Assembly (NCBI GenBank): GCA_013397865.1 | Contig: VZTI01000620.1 | Span: forward strand, 469,776 to 533,775 | Source of the DNA: Struthidea cinerea | Lineage: Eukaryota; Chordata; Aves; Passeriformes; Corcoracidae | Length of the DNA stretch: 64,000 nt | Reading direction: 5' to 3' | Shown: in pieces, positions 34,441 to 48,150 of the stretch | Layout: every line of letters starts with the position of its first letter | How positions within the stretch are numbered: position 1 is the stretch's first letter | Position numbers and translations under genes: made by a program | Notes under the pieces: generated by a model | What the model saw: the letters and a program-made list of their open reading frames with translations, nothing else | What the model was told of the DNA's origin: nothing | Database searches by the model: none

Positions 34441-37400
34441 CTGGACACAAACTGGAGTTAGTGGGATTCCTTTCACTCAAGCAGACTGGAAAGCACTTTT
34501 CCATCCTCATGTGTTATGATTACATTCCTCTTTCCTTGCAAGCGAAAGACAAAGCCATTAATTGAATTAACAGTTTTTCCTGTTGCTCTTCAAAAATTTC
34601 CATCTCCTTGTGGCAACGGATACCAGTTACATTTTATATTCTCCTTAATACCCTTGAGAAGGTGTTATTTTTGTCTTCAGAACTTCCAGTCTCTTTTGTT
34701 CTATCTTTATCTCTCCTTATTGACATTCCTTTTTTTATTCTTGTTTGTAATTCATACTGACTTATATTGGCATTTTAGTTTTTTTCCTTCCTTTAATTTC
34801 TTTCTCAAATTTTCCTTTAATTTCTTCCTTCACTAACTCCTGAACAAAAATTAACTACCAAATAACACTTACTTAACTTCTTACTTGACTGTGGCATCGA
34901 TCTGGTAATGAGTTTATTTCACAAATTTAAGGGTTATTTTTTGTCTCAATCTAGTTTATTTCAGAAAGCATCTCTACTTGGAAAATTAATTTGCTATTTG
35001 AAGCCTATATGAACACATACACTGAATATATAATGCAGAATGAAATTATCAATGGTTGTTCATGATGAGTATAACCCTGCTGGTCCCAAGGTTCAAGACC
35101 AGAGCTTCAAGCCCAGAGGTTTTTCATTTAATTTTAAGTGCCACATGAGTTCAAAATAGAGCTGTGATTAAGAAATTAGGTAACTCACCCTGAGGATATT
35201 GGATCAGATACTGGATTTCACTTACATCATAGCTAAAATTAGCTATTGCCTGTAAACAGGCAGCAGGTAGGGGGGATCGACTCCCTTCCACCACAGCCAG
35301 GTGAAGCTTTCTCAGACAAACTGACTGCAGGATACCATAATTGCTGTGAGACATCCACCAAAATGAAGGAAATCTCATCCAGAGAAGCAGCTGCCTTACT
35401 TGCAGGACAAGGAAAAGTTGCCCAGAGTAATATCATGGTCAGTGAAAAAGTGCTTCACACTCCTGACTGGCCTTGTGCCTTTGGATCTGAAGTGAGCAGG
35501 AAAAAGAAACAAGCATTTTTAGCATAACCTTCATTCCAAAGGTGTTCCTTTGAGTTTTGTGGGGAGGATATAAAAGACAGTCATCTCAGAGAGATCAAAG
35601 GCCTACAAATATAAATCCCAAGTGTACCAATTCGGAAATACTCAAGTGAGACAGAAGTCGCTAGCTAAATTATTTAACAGCATGAGTAATGTTTTGACTT
35701 TGTGCTGCCACTTTTTATGGCATCTAAATCAATTCATTTCTCTAAATAGATCCTGGTGCTTTGCTGCAGTAACTGGAAATTACATTTGCCTCTTCCACTC
35801 CGTCAGGAAAAAATAAAATTAGCTGTACCACTTCATTATAAGTTTTAGCAAATTACATAATTAAGAAAGAATAAATTATTTGAATCTATGAAAGGGCCAA
35901 AGGTATGCTCATTTCTCTGAGGCATTACAGAAACATTCTGTAACTTGTAAATAATGTAGGTTATTCCTTTTGTCCTGGAGTCCTAAATATGGCTTTTATA
36001 ATTCACGGAACAGTAAATAAAGAAATAATAAGTGAGCAGTAACTCCGATCACTGAAACCTGGTGTCCACGATGACTGTTTTCCCAGGACAGCCAGAATGT
36101 GGGTTTTACATCAGAAAGATAGATTGTCATTGTACATAAAATGGGACTTCATTCTCCTTCCTACACAAGTCTGTAGGACTCCTCCACATCAGTACCACAG
36201 AGGGCTTTATGAAGAGCTGCAGGCAGTCCTGCCAAAGCATTTTACAATAACGTCTGTCTCAAAACTCTCTTCATTTCTGGCAGAGGCTATTTTCCTCAGA
36301 GAAGAGTTGGCAGACTACAGTATGTGCACATACTTCAACTCCTCCGGAGCAAATGCTTAAGCTATCAACAAAGATGGGCTTGAGCCACAGCACCAGGCTG
36401 CTGGGGGATGGAGCTAAAGAGCTCTCACGTCTGCCAGCTTTGCAACAGGGTGGCAACCTCAGGCAGGCTGAGAGAGCCCATGTGTGTTATCGGCAGCCAG
36501 ATACTGCCCTATCCCTCCTGAGACTGTGCATCACATCCCTGCAGTTACAGCAAAACTGCTTGGACGAGTACACAAGTCCCCAAGTGCACAGAAAGGCACA
36601 TGGAACTACTGGGTCTAAAGGCAATTTGCCTTTGATTAGAAGAGAGAGATCCTGCTGGAGGCTGTCAGAGGGAATTGTGAGGCCCTGAGCAATGCTGGCT
36701 GAGGCTGCTGTGGTTTCACTTCTGATGTGTGTATGCTGCTGTCACATCCCTGAGTCAGTGCAGGCTCCCTGGGCATACCTTTGCAGAGCAGCTGTACAGC
36801 ATCAGTGCAACAGCTGATGGTCCTGCATCAGCCTTCAGAACTGCCAGACATCTGGAAAAGCAACTGACGGGAAAATAAAGGAAAAGCCATCCTTTATCTA
36901 TTTTTAGGTGACAGAGTCCAGAGGGAATCTGAAAGGATTCCCAAGACCTTTCAGGGACTTGGAACTCAATAAGGCTGCTATGAAATTCTTCCTTATTGTA
37001 TCCCAAGAGTGAAGAGGTCAGTACTGTGATCCACATGCACTGACTCTGATGGGACAGAAAAGATACAGAGAGATCTCTTTCCTATGACAGTCCTCCAGTA
37101 CACAGCTGATGAAGCATCCCATCTAAAAGTGCGATGGCAGCTCAGGAAGTGTGGAGAAGGGAGGAATTGTGTGCCTGTGTCCCTTGGGAGGCACCACTGC
37201 TGCCTCCTGCTTGATATCCTGGGGATGTGAAGAACATAACCTGTACAGGAACAGCACTGTTGGTACATCTTGCAAGTATGGGATGATGTTTACTCCACAA
37301 TCATATGCTTCAGATCTTCCCAGAAATAAACCAGGATTATTATGGAGTCATATCATTGCTAAAATGCACATTCTCGTTCACTTACTTTAACCAGTATGTG

Positions 37401-40400
37401 TCCTCATCAACACAGAGAAACCAACATGACACTGGAATCACAAATGCTTTTTTCCTTGATCAACTCAGACCCTTTTACATTTGTTTAAGCAACTTAAGAT
37501 TCTTCTAGATACAGAGCAATATTTACTCAATTGGCAAGACCATTTTAGACAGGCTGTGTAAATACACATTTTCACTTGAGGAAGCATGAAACTCCGTAGT
37601 AGAGAGTAAAAAATACCATAAATTCTAAAAGAACTGACTTGTCAGCAGTGTGAGTCAAAAAATGTGACTAGTCAGCTTTCAGCATAGCTTCCCAGAACCA
37701 GAAATAAAAAAGAATGGAAATGCAGAGAACAGCTTGAAACACAGCTGAATTTATTTTAGAATAGGACCCTCATGCAAGACTGAACTCAGAATGTGTTGAT
37801 GCTGCTGGCATTTGACAGAAGATTACAGATTGTTCACATGGAAAATTATGGTAATAAAAGGTAAGCTGTGATTCTAAAGTGCTACAAGGCATTAATACAA
37901 ATTCATATGTGGACACTTTCATCTAATTATAAGAGGCCTTTTTTTTCCCAGTTTTGGCACTATTCCTTTAGAACTGATTCAGCTGGAGCAGAGAAAGCCA
38001 CTCTCATACTGGAATATGCATTTATATAGACAGTTAGATTAGTACAGCTATGTTCCTGGGTTAGCTTAATTATGCTTCTGTAATTTCCAGGAAAAATTTG
38101 TTGGACAGAAAGCAGTTGTAGTTGTTGTTATTAACTTTATCTTTTATTATTTAATTGTGAGTACAGAATTAGTATGTTAGGTGACATCCACCTACCTCGG
38201 CGTTTGACTAACTTGTGAGTAGATAAATACCACTTGCTTGTTTTTCTCACATCTCAGTTCAAACCCAAGTAGTAGTATCTCACTCTTAAAAGAACGAACT
38301 TTTAACATAATAATTAATTGAATTTCGAATAATTTTCTCTAATGAACTTCTGTACAGATACGAAGATAATTTTTTTTCTAGTCAGTGATCCTTGGCAATT
38401 GGTATGTAAAAATTTAAAGGATACTATCCAAATGGATATTATTCAAATGACAGATGACAGATAAAGTACAGTGAGGTAGATAAATGTCCTTTGATAGTCT
38501 CTCATAAAAGACCAGTGTTCAAAACTGAGACTTCTTCTGTATTCAATCTTACTCATCCTCTACCACCCTGAGATATAAAATATATATCACTCACCCAGTG
38601 AGCTAGGTGTAGTTACCTGTATGATACCATTATAAATCTAACAAATAAAAACATACGTTATTATCATTGTACCACTCCTACTTCATATAAATACCATAAA
38701 AGTTGCGAAATATTATTATCATTATTCGAAACTAATGTGGAGTTATTTGGGGATTTAAAATCTGACCCTACATCACTGTCATAGCTCTACAATTTCTACC
38801 TGTAACCCAGACTTCCAGCAATTAAGACCTTAATGGGTGTCTTGAAATACCCAATCTCCTTCAGGTTTCAGTGTATGTATCTACCCTTTGAGTAGTGTAT
38901 TTTTGTCACTGTTATTTAGACTACAATATTGAGGTAGGCAGGAGATAGGCATGTGAAGAGGCTTCCTCAGAAAGAAAAACTTTGTGTGGCCCTGAGGTTG
39001 CCCAATCTCCCAGCTCTGTGTGCTTTATCTTCTGATTTGTGAGTTGCATCATCCCAGGAGTTCAGCTGTCTTAGTAGCTAATTGACTGAAATTCAGCCTT
39101 TAATAGAGCTTGGTCTTGATTTTTTAATCACTTTAAAGGTTTGGCTCTGAAGCTTTCAAGCAACACGAGGAGTACCCTGGGACTATGTGAAGGCATTAAA
39201 CACTGACTTGACACGTGCACAGATGATTAAACCACTGAGAAAGGGAACCTTTGCACGTTGTACCAGGAGGGACACAAGCACAGTTTGTAGAGCTCAGGAA
39301 ATCAAGTTTTAATGAAGACTGCAGTGCACTGCAATGAGCTGCAGCCAGGACTCAGGGTTCTCTGAGGGGGGAGTTCTCCGCAAAGCATATTCCACACCTC
39401 TGCTCTGCTCTTCGTGTTCACTGTGCACAACAATGCTCTTCTTGGAATGTTTATTTTACTTTTCTGCCTTCATCTAACCCTCAGCCCATTCCCTCAGTCC
39501 AATGATCTTAAGAGATTTCCCTGAATTAAAAGCAAAGTCTCAAAGGATAAGGAAGATGATAAATGCCTGCAAGCTCACAGTTCTCCATGAATATTGTGCT
39601 AATGATTTCCGTTATCTTGATAAAACAATGCATTAATAAAGCAACAATAAGGAAAGAGAGAGCATTGGTATTCCAATAAACAGAAATGAAGAATAATTAT
39701 CACCGTTCAATATATTAAAGAATTAAATACTGGGATTCTTTTGGAAAACAAAAAAAGATGTAATGTGAAGAGATAAACTGGTTAGTTCTATTGGGACTGC
39801 CTGAGTTAAAGAATAAATGTCAGCATGAATCCTGCATTTGGTTCTGTGCCTACAAGAACAAGGCCTTTGCTACTGAATTCAACATATCCAGGGTTTCACA
39901 GAATGCATAACCCTCTCTGTGATGCCTAATGAGCAAAACCATTATTCCTTCTTTTACATCAGTTTCCATTTTGACTTTTTTTTTTAAGATTGTTTATTTC
40001 TGACAGCTCAACTGTCCTACAGAGCCTCTGAGGACACCCCAGTTCCAGCACAGCTATTCTGGCACAGCAGCCTGGTGAAGACGCAGTGTGAATTCATTCA
40101 AGAGGGGGGGTTTCTGTCAATTTGGGTGTTGTTTTATTTCCCCCTGCAACATTAATCAAGCCAACAAATGCCCTCTCCTTCAGCACAGCTCCATCAGCAA
40201 GGGAGCACCATTATTTTTACACTTGCAGCTGAAATAACTCTGCTGGCAAAACTCCGCAGTGCAGGTCAAACCTGAATAACAGCTGAGGGAGACTATATGA
40301 CTGATAATAAATAATGCATGCTCCGAAAGCCATTGTAAGTTATTTGGTTCGTCGAGTTTAAAGGGACACAGCTGTCCCATGATGGGTTTTCACTCTTCCT

Positions 40401-42499
40401 GATAATCTGGTTTCTGTGCACGGTGCGTAACCGTGCCTGGTAGTAACAAAATAGAAACCATTAGAATGAGTTAATACAGCAGCATTTGCACAGTGTGCAT
40501 TTCTGATTGCAGCCAGCTCCCTCAGAGCTGCCAAACAGAAATCTCACAGCTGTAAGAAAGTTTACTATTCACATTACAAGCACCGTCTCAGCAGCCTCCC
40601 CTGTGTACAAGATAGGCAGCACTTCTTAAACTTCATTCCCACGGGCACCTCTACACAGATCCTGCAGGCAGACATGGTCTGGGGAGACTGGAGACAAGCC
40701 ATCTCCCAGGCAGAAGCTATGCAAAGCTGCTGTCAAGGGGCAAAGCTAATAAACCCTGTGAGAGCTTGGGCTCAATAACGTGCCGAAACGTCAGCTCCCA
40801 GTTGACTTAGCATGTGATGAAAGCGGCTTCACATCTGCCTGTAGAAGACTGAAGGGTGTTCATATCTCTGGAGATCAGCAAAACTGAAACTTTCTCAATA
40901 CACTTTGAATATTCAGGACTTAACAAAAACCAGAAGGTCTGCCATTATCAGTGGGATATTACTTTGCGTATTTAGGGATTCATTGCAATACAAGCAGCCG
41001 GAATATTACAGACTGGGCTATAGATGCTATTAAAAGATCTTGGGTTTGTTATCTTAAAATTATGCAAGATTCAGTTGCTTATGAGGAAATTTCCCCATAT
41101 CTGGTGCTTGCATAATGCTATTTATTTGCGAAAATTTCAGCACTGATTGGTCACACATATGTGCAAAATACAGCTAGGGTACCACATTGTTTTGCCTGTG
41201 TTATAAAACAGTCCTGTCAGCCTTTTCATTGAACATTCTGTTTTCTCCAGGTTTTAGAGCAGGAGCTTGACCTTTATTTGTGGGTTAATACTTTTGTCAG
41301 GGAAAAGTCTTTTGCAACCTCATGAAAATCTGTTCAACTGCCCAGTGAGGACAAAAAAACCAAAACCTCAGATTGCACATGCTTGTAAAGCCTCATTATA
41401 AAACTAATTACAGCCCATAAAGAATCTAACATTGCTGAATTGCTGTAGCTCTTGCAGCTCCTCAGACTGACCAAACCACACATGTGCTATCTATGGGAGG
41501 TTGTAATTCAGAAAGATTTTGAACCTTCTGTTCCTCTTGATTTGGTGTGCAGCCAGGGACTGCAACGTAGTGAAGGAAACTCTCCTCTGTACATGGGAGG
41601 GAATTGACCTCATCCAATTTCAGTGATTTAAATCTTAGGTTTCTAGGCTACAGAAAAAAAAAGGCAAAGTTCAGTGTATGAAGACGCTGCTGAGAATTTT
41701 AACTTTCTGAAAACCTTCTAGGGATAACTACTTTCCTCAAATGACTAGGAAGATAACCTACAAATCATAGTTAGTCTAGATGCCTAGCTTGTAAATAGCT
41801 ATGGAAAAGCAAGAAGAATCTCACTTAAGATAAGTTTTGCTTATTCTGTAAATTGAATGGGATGCTGATGTAACTAAATATCTTATAACACAAGTATATT
41901 GAGTCCCACTGACAACTGCTTTCCTGACTTCTGGGACTTTGGCACTGATCTCAGGAGTGTTCTCCTAACTGCTGTTGTGTAGGTAACGGAGCTCCCACTG
42001 CTGAGCACATTTACCTTCTAATGACTACTGTGTGTGATCAGTCACAATGTTTAAGAGTATAAATCCATTAAAGAAAATTTGTTCTCCTTAATAGAGTTCG
42101 CTTTAATCTTTCTTGAGTTACAACTACAATGGAATTGGGCAATGCATTACCTCGGCTCTTAGAGTTCTGCTATGTCAAAAAAATCCCTTTCCCAGCATGT
42201 TACTGCTGATCCATTACAGTCTTGAAAAACCAAATTCTCAGTTCATCACCAATTGCTATTTTGTCCCTGTTGTGAGGCACGTAATGTGCTCACTTTATGA
42301 CAGAAACCTTCACTCATAGCAACTCTGTGACCTCAGAGATTTTGCTTAACCTCCACAATGCATTTTGTACTTAATGTAATACAGAAAAAATCAACAAACA
42401 CTTTATCTGTAAACAACTACAATACAAGTTGTAGATGTTTTCCCATGCCAGTGATTTCCTGAAAGTCTAGAACAAGTAAGGAAAAAGGCAGTTTATTCC
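34441..42499. other. Gene desert, no gene seen
   Basis: About 8 kb with no recognisable exon, RNA gene or young transposon. Open frames are short and without family resemblance. A T-rich tract lies at 34690-34840, with CCTTTAATTTCTT repeated near 34790 and 34815. Conserved non-coding elements cannot be judged from one sequence. Confidence 0.65.
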
Positions 42500-42780
42500 C
42501 ATGTAAAAACCATGGCGATCTGGACGTTGGACGGTGTTCAACGCAGCTAACACAGCTGTGAGAAGATGCTACTGACCATCAAAGGAAAGCTCACATCTAT
42601 CTATAAAGGCCCTGAGTGCATTAATAAACCTTCTTGGCCCTGCCCAGCACCCTCAGGGCCTCTCTCAACCCTCCCCATGGCTCAGAAGCCCCATTTCAGC
42701 CCAGCCCCGGGGTGCCAGTCCCTGCCCCAGTGGTGCCACAATCTTGCTGGTCTCCACTGGAAAATTTTGTTGAGTTAAAT
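42500..42780 (+). mobile_element. Possible LTR fragment
   Basis: A GC-rich patch in AT-rich surroundings with TATAAA (42602-42607) followed 21 bases later by AATAAA (42623-42628), the compact promoter/poly(A) layout of avian LTRs. No ends or target-site duplication were found, so this is tentative. Confidence 0.3.
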
Positions 42781-45720
42781 AAGGTGTTTGTTCAGACCAC
42801 CAGTTTAACAGAAAAAAAAATTATTTAGGTTTTAAATAATAAAAGAATAAAAAGATGCCAAAGGGATGGAAAAATGATGGTGCTGTTTTGAACCAAATGT
42901 TCATGTATTTGTTCCTTAATTTGTTTTCTTTGGGAAGAAAAAAATCCTCATTTTGCATTCATTAATACTGCTAGGAAGGAACTTAATCTTTCTGAAGGGT
43001 TATTAACATTTCTATGTGTGCAGAATAAATATAACACCACCCCCAATCACAGCCACTCAGCCTCATTAGTGAGACATGCTGGGGATAGCATCTTGGCAAA
43101 CTCATTAGGAATTTCTTGTTGCAATCAAATTTGTCCTGACTTCAGTTGCCAGGGACATTATAATAGGGAGAACAAAACCTTGTAACTGTTCTTCCCCATT
43201 TATTAAATTCTGCACTGAATGCACCGTCTTTGTTTCACAGAAAACTATCCACAAAGGCTGATGGAGTGTAAAAATGTTCATGCTGAAATGAATTTTATTA
43301 GTCAGTGCTGGACATAGATTAGCATTATTTATTTCTTTGAAGTCACCATGGTGTAACTCTAAGTGACAAACCAGGGATGCAGGAGGATTTTCTCTGTCCT
43401 ATGAAGTGCAGAAAACCACAATTCTGTACTTGAAGAACTCAGGGGCCTTCTGTCAGTAGCACAGCTAACCTCTAAGTTTAAGTAATTCTTGTGTTATTGG
43501 AGAAAAAATACTCCCAAAACATTTGTGACTTCTATGTCTCGTAAGTCTATTGATGCCAATGCACAGAGTTCATTTCCACAAGGTGAGTCCCTAAAAATTC
43601 ACTGCTGCCAGGATGGGTGAGGTTCTGAGGAGCATCAGAGCTGGAATAAGGTAGGGGAGTGGGAATGATGGACCTAATGGTCAGAACTGGGGAAGGACTG
43701 AAGGAAGGAAGGTGGAAAAGGGAGGCTGAGGTACAAAAAAAGAAGAGAGGAGATCTGGAGGAAGGGGGAACTAAAAAAAGGTGAAGGAAGGGACAGAAAG
43801 GTGAGGGAAGCTCTCCTCGCAGTCACAGCAATTAGATCAGCTTAGCTGTTCAGGGAACCAAACCTCTAATTTAAGTCTCAAAGTTTGAAAGGATTGCTCT
43901 TCTGGAATTATCACATAGGTGTTTTCCAAAGTGTGCTTGATGTAGAGATTTTAAAGAGGTCAATTTTGAGTCAAAATTTAAGTTCTGTATGTTTTAAGAC
44001 CAAACATTTTCACCCCCTGAGACCAATAAAATAGATTAATATTTTTTTGTGGTGCACATCAAAAATCAGTTAAACCCAGCAATTTTCTGTCTTTGTGTGC
44101 GCATGTGTGAAAACCCAAAGACAAGTTGAGAAGAAACAGATCATTTTGTAGAAATCCATATTCATATTGAGTGGCACAAAGTGAACATAGGGATAAGAAA
44201 TGTAGTTAACACCTTGCATTGCAATAACTTCAGAAGCCATCTGAAACAAACAAATTTTTTCTTGAATAATATGAATTTTAATCTGATAGTTTTCAGCTCT
44301 AATGATTTGCATGTCTTGAACTGAAATCATTAGTCAAATGCAACTACAATATAAATTCATAAAGAGTTCCCAGAAGAAATCAAAGATGTTTATATATTAC
44401 CTAAACCAGGTAACACAAACATTCTGATGAATTTCAAAAGAGTCAAACCTAAGAAAAAATTCATTGACTTTGAATCAGTATTCAACTACCAAATAAATTA
44501 CTTCCTATCTGCATATTTAAAATCTTTCATTTAATAATCAGCATATGCTTGAAAGCAATGCAACACAACAGTAATACAAACCATTTTGAACATAAAAATT
44601 GAATATCAAAGCAAGAAATTGAATTTATTTTTACAATTGTGGTTTGCTTAATGAACATACAAAATACAGCATTTCAGACAACAATGCAAATCTGTTTCTT
44701 TCCAAGCCAAATAAGAATTTGTGCCCCTGCATTGCATTATTGCTGACAAATTGGCCATAATGTGATATAAAGGCAACTTATGGGAGTATTCAAATGTCTG
44801 CTTACTTGGCCTGCCTTCAGACTTTCAAAACAAATTCTAAATATGAAAGCTGATATACATTTTATCGCTCACTCACTATTTCAAATCAGATTTCAAGGAC
44901 ATATTCAGAGCATTCTGTTAGCAAAAATTAGGATAAAAATGCGATCTTCTTTTTGCTGTAGTGAATTTGGTAAAGTCTCCTTAGTTATTAAGTCCAGATA
45001 TAGTAACTGAATGCATAACAGCACAAATTTTGTGACTATTTTCCTTGGAGAAACAACAAATGTTCTCAGTTATCAAATATTTTGGATAAAATACTACTAC
45101 TAACTATGAAGAGCATGTAAAAACTTCCTTTTTTGTTAAAAAATTTGATATTTTACTAGCCCTGAGTTGGCAAGGGCCACCTCACAGCTGAAATGTAACA
45201 GTTGACAACACACATACTGCTGGAGGGCTGGAAAGCAAAATAAAATGTGTTTGCACAAAATTGCCACTGAATGTTTATAAAAACTTGTTTCCCTTGGCAC
45301 CACAACAGATAAGAAAAGTGCTACAGCAAACCATCGAAGTTGCACTGGGGGAACGATGTGTAACAGCAATGGGTTGGGAAAATGCAGCTGCGCCGTTTGA
45401 ATGCTGCCAGTGGAATTGCTCCAGGTCCACAAAGTCCATTTCTTGGCAGGAAGCTGTACAGGAAATCTCAGAGCCCCCAAGCAGAAAACAGAAGCAGGAG
45501 CTGTTCATAAAGTTTATTCGGTATCTAATTCATCGGGGCTGCACACAACAACAGCTAAAGACATAACGCTACATGGTTTTATCTCAGAACTGGTTTTCCC
45601 CATCCTGCTCTGAACACCTCACTACAAGATGAAGTGGCATTTAAAAGAGTGCTGGGGTTGTCTTCAATCACTCTGGAAGCCTTCTCTTCTAACAGGTAAG
45701 CAGTCTTATCAGGGATACCT
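42781..45720. other. Intergenic sequence, no gene seen
   Basis: AT-rich sequence except for a purine-rich (GGAAGG/GAGG) stretch at about 43650-43805. No exon is supported. Confidence 0.65.
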
Positions 45721-46210
45721 CATAGAATCATAAAATATCCTGACTTGTAAGGGACCCACAAATACAATCGAGTCCAACTCCTGGCTCTGCACAAGACAGC
45801 CCCAAGAGTCACACCATGTGCCTGAGAGCATTGCCCAAACACTTCTTGAGCTCTGTCAGGCTTGGAGCTATGACCACTGCCCTGGGGAGCCTGTTCCAGT
45901 GCCCAGACACCCTCTGGGTGAAGAACCTTTTCTAAGATCCAACCTAAATCTCCCCTGACGCAACTTCAGGCCATTCCCTCAGATCCTGTCACTGTCACCA
46001 CAGAGCAGAGATCAACGCCCGTCCCTCCTCTTCCCCTCACAAGGAAGCTGTAACTGCAGTGAGATCCCCCCTCAGTCTCCTCTTTTCCAGGCTGAACAGA
46101 CCAAGTGCCCTCAGACACTCCTCGTACAGCTTCCCCTCAAGACCCTTCACTATCCTCATTGGCCTCCTTTGGATGCTTTCTAATATCTTTATACCTTTCT
46201 CATATTATGG
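45721..46210 (-). mobile_element. CR1 LINE fragment, minus strand
   Basis: It opens CATAGAATCATAAAATATC and continues through GAGTCCAACTCCTGGCTCTG, a CCTGTTCCAGTGCCC stretch, TGAGATCCCCCCTCAGTCTC and CAGGCTGAACAGACCAAGTG. It is about 490 bp of CR1 3' sequence. Confidence 0.92.
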
Positions 46211-47494
46211 TGCCACAATAGGCATTATGAAAAGATGTCCAAACAGTCTGTGCAATTCAGCGCTTCTGAATGCTTATCCATCCCTGGAAAGTAATCTGAG
46301 TTCACATATACAATATATGTATGTATATGGCCCAATACACTACTTTTCATTTGTTCCTGTACAACCTCATCCTCTATTTTTTTCAGGTTAGCAAGACTAT
46401 TGTTCATTCAAAGCCTATCCTCAAGCATACTTGCAATTTCTCCCCATATTATCTAACCAGGTAATAAGTATTTTTTCCATTTTATTGCTCCCTAAATGAA
46501 CCAGGGCAACAGAAGAATCCACCAGAAACTCTTTTGACAGTGAGATTTTGGTCACTGCTCTCCATGCCTCTCTTGCTCTTCCCTTTCACTAAATACTAGA
46601 GAAACCATTCCTAGGTCTTCCTCTAATCATTAGCATGGTGACCTTTTTTTGTTGTTTGCACCCTCTCTGCGTATTGCTGCTCTGTAACCTTTTGGTTAGA
46701 TCCCTCACACACGCACCATTGTTTCATACTCATCTTCACTCATCTGACAGTTTCCTATTTCTTCTACTGTTTTTTCTTCTCTTTAAGAGCTCATGATTTT
46801 GTTAAGATGGTTTCTTACTAGTTTTCTAAATCAATTGTGGAGATGAAAACTGTGGAATGCTTGTCAGAACAGCTTGTAGCACTGGCCATTGGATCCAGCT
46901 CCAGTGTGGTCATGAAAAAAGAATTACCTTTCTCAGGGGTGCTGGATATTAAAAAGTAAAAACAAGGTGAGAAGGGTGCATATTTAGCTTGAAGGCTAAA
47001 CTACCTTTCCTCCTGCCCCTGACCACCCATCAGTTATTTGCTAATATGCTGTCAGGTGTGTAGAAACAAGCTAGCATTATTGAAACTCTAATAATCCTCC
47101 AGTGTCAGCCTATAAATCCCCCTGGCTATCCAGAAACAATAGTTAAGACATTTCAAAACAGAGAATGAATACATCTGAGTCACTTGCTCTTTGCAGTGCT
47201 AAGTAAGATAAGCCAAAGGTGAATGATTACATCACTGATGCTGATACAGAAGTTTGATCTTTGTGATTCCATGCAGGCCTGGGTGCAGTCCATGGGAAAC
47301 CTCCCACTCCCTAACATGTTTCTAATACGTGTCATCCAACTTCGTTCAAAACACAGGACTTGGTGAAGTCCACTGCTATTGTCCTTACCCTTACAAGACT
47401 CACATTTACATGGATGTGGTCTGGAGAAAGAGGTACAAACCAGCTGATGCAGGAAGGTGCTGCAGGAGATATAGTCTGAAACACTGCTCAGACC
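46211..47494. other. Intergenic sequence, no gene seen
   Basis: AT-rich sequence with a small (TA/TG) stretch near 46305-46327. No gene is supported. Confidence 0.65.
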
Positions 47495-48150
47495 AGATTG
47501 CTCAAGGTCATGTCCAGATAGATTTTTAATATCTCAAGGATTGAGCCCCCACAGTCTGTCTGGGCAGCCTGTTCCAGTGTTTGACCCTCATTACAAAAAA
47601 ATAAATTAAATGAAATTTCCCATATCTCAGTTTGTGCCTTTGCCTTTTGTCCTGTCCCCAGGCACGTCTGACAAGAGTCTGACTTTGTCTTCTATGGGAA
47701 AAACACCCCAGCGGATATTTATACACGTGGATAAGGTTCCCCTGAGCATTCTCTTCTCCAGGCTGAGCAGTCCCAGCTCTCCCAGCCGTTCCAGGCCCTG
47801 AGTTGTCTCCATGGCCCTTCTCCAGGTGTCTCACCAGGACTCAAGAGAGGGGAAGGATCACACTCCACCTGCTGTGGACACTCTGCCTGATGCAGACCAG
47901 GATGCTTTGCCACAGGGGCACGTGGCATGGTCAGCTTGGTGTTCACCAGGACTCCCAGGTGCTTTTCTGCCAAGATGCTTTCCAGGAGGTTGTACAGGAT
48001 TATTCCTCCCCAGGGGCAGGAACTGCCACTTCCCATTGTTCAGCTTCATGAGACTTCTGCTGGCCCATCCCTCCAGCCTGCCAAGGTCCCTCTGAATGGC
48101 AGGACACCCATCTGGTCTGTCAGTCACTCACCCCAAGAGATCTATTCTGC
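47495..48150 (-). mobile_element. CR1 LINE fragment reaching the ORF2 end, minus strand
   Basis: It starts near CTCAAGGTCATGTCCAGATA and runs through CTGGGCAGCCTGTTCCAGTG, TCTTCTCCAGGCTGAGCAG, CACCAGGACTCCCAGGTGC, a TTATTCCTCCCCAGG stretch and AGGTCCCTCTGAATGGCAGG. At about 650 bp it is the longest CR1 in the window. The overlapping open frames in this interval are CR1 shadows. Confidence 0.92.

Noticed and set aside
36353..36688. 111-codon plus-strand open frame
   Set aside because: No recognisable domain and no promoter or splice context; composition looks random.
45261..45566. 101-codon plus-strand open frame just left of a CR1
   Set aside because: An opposing frame of similar length overlaps it and neither resembles a known protein.
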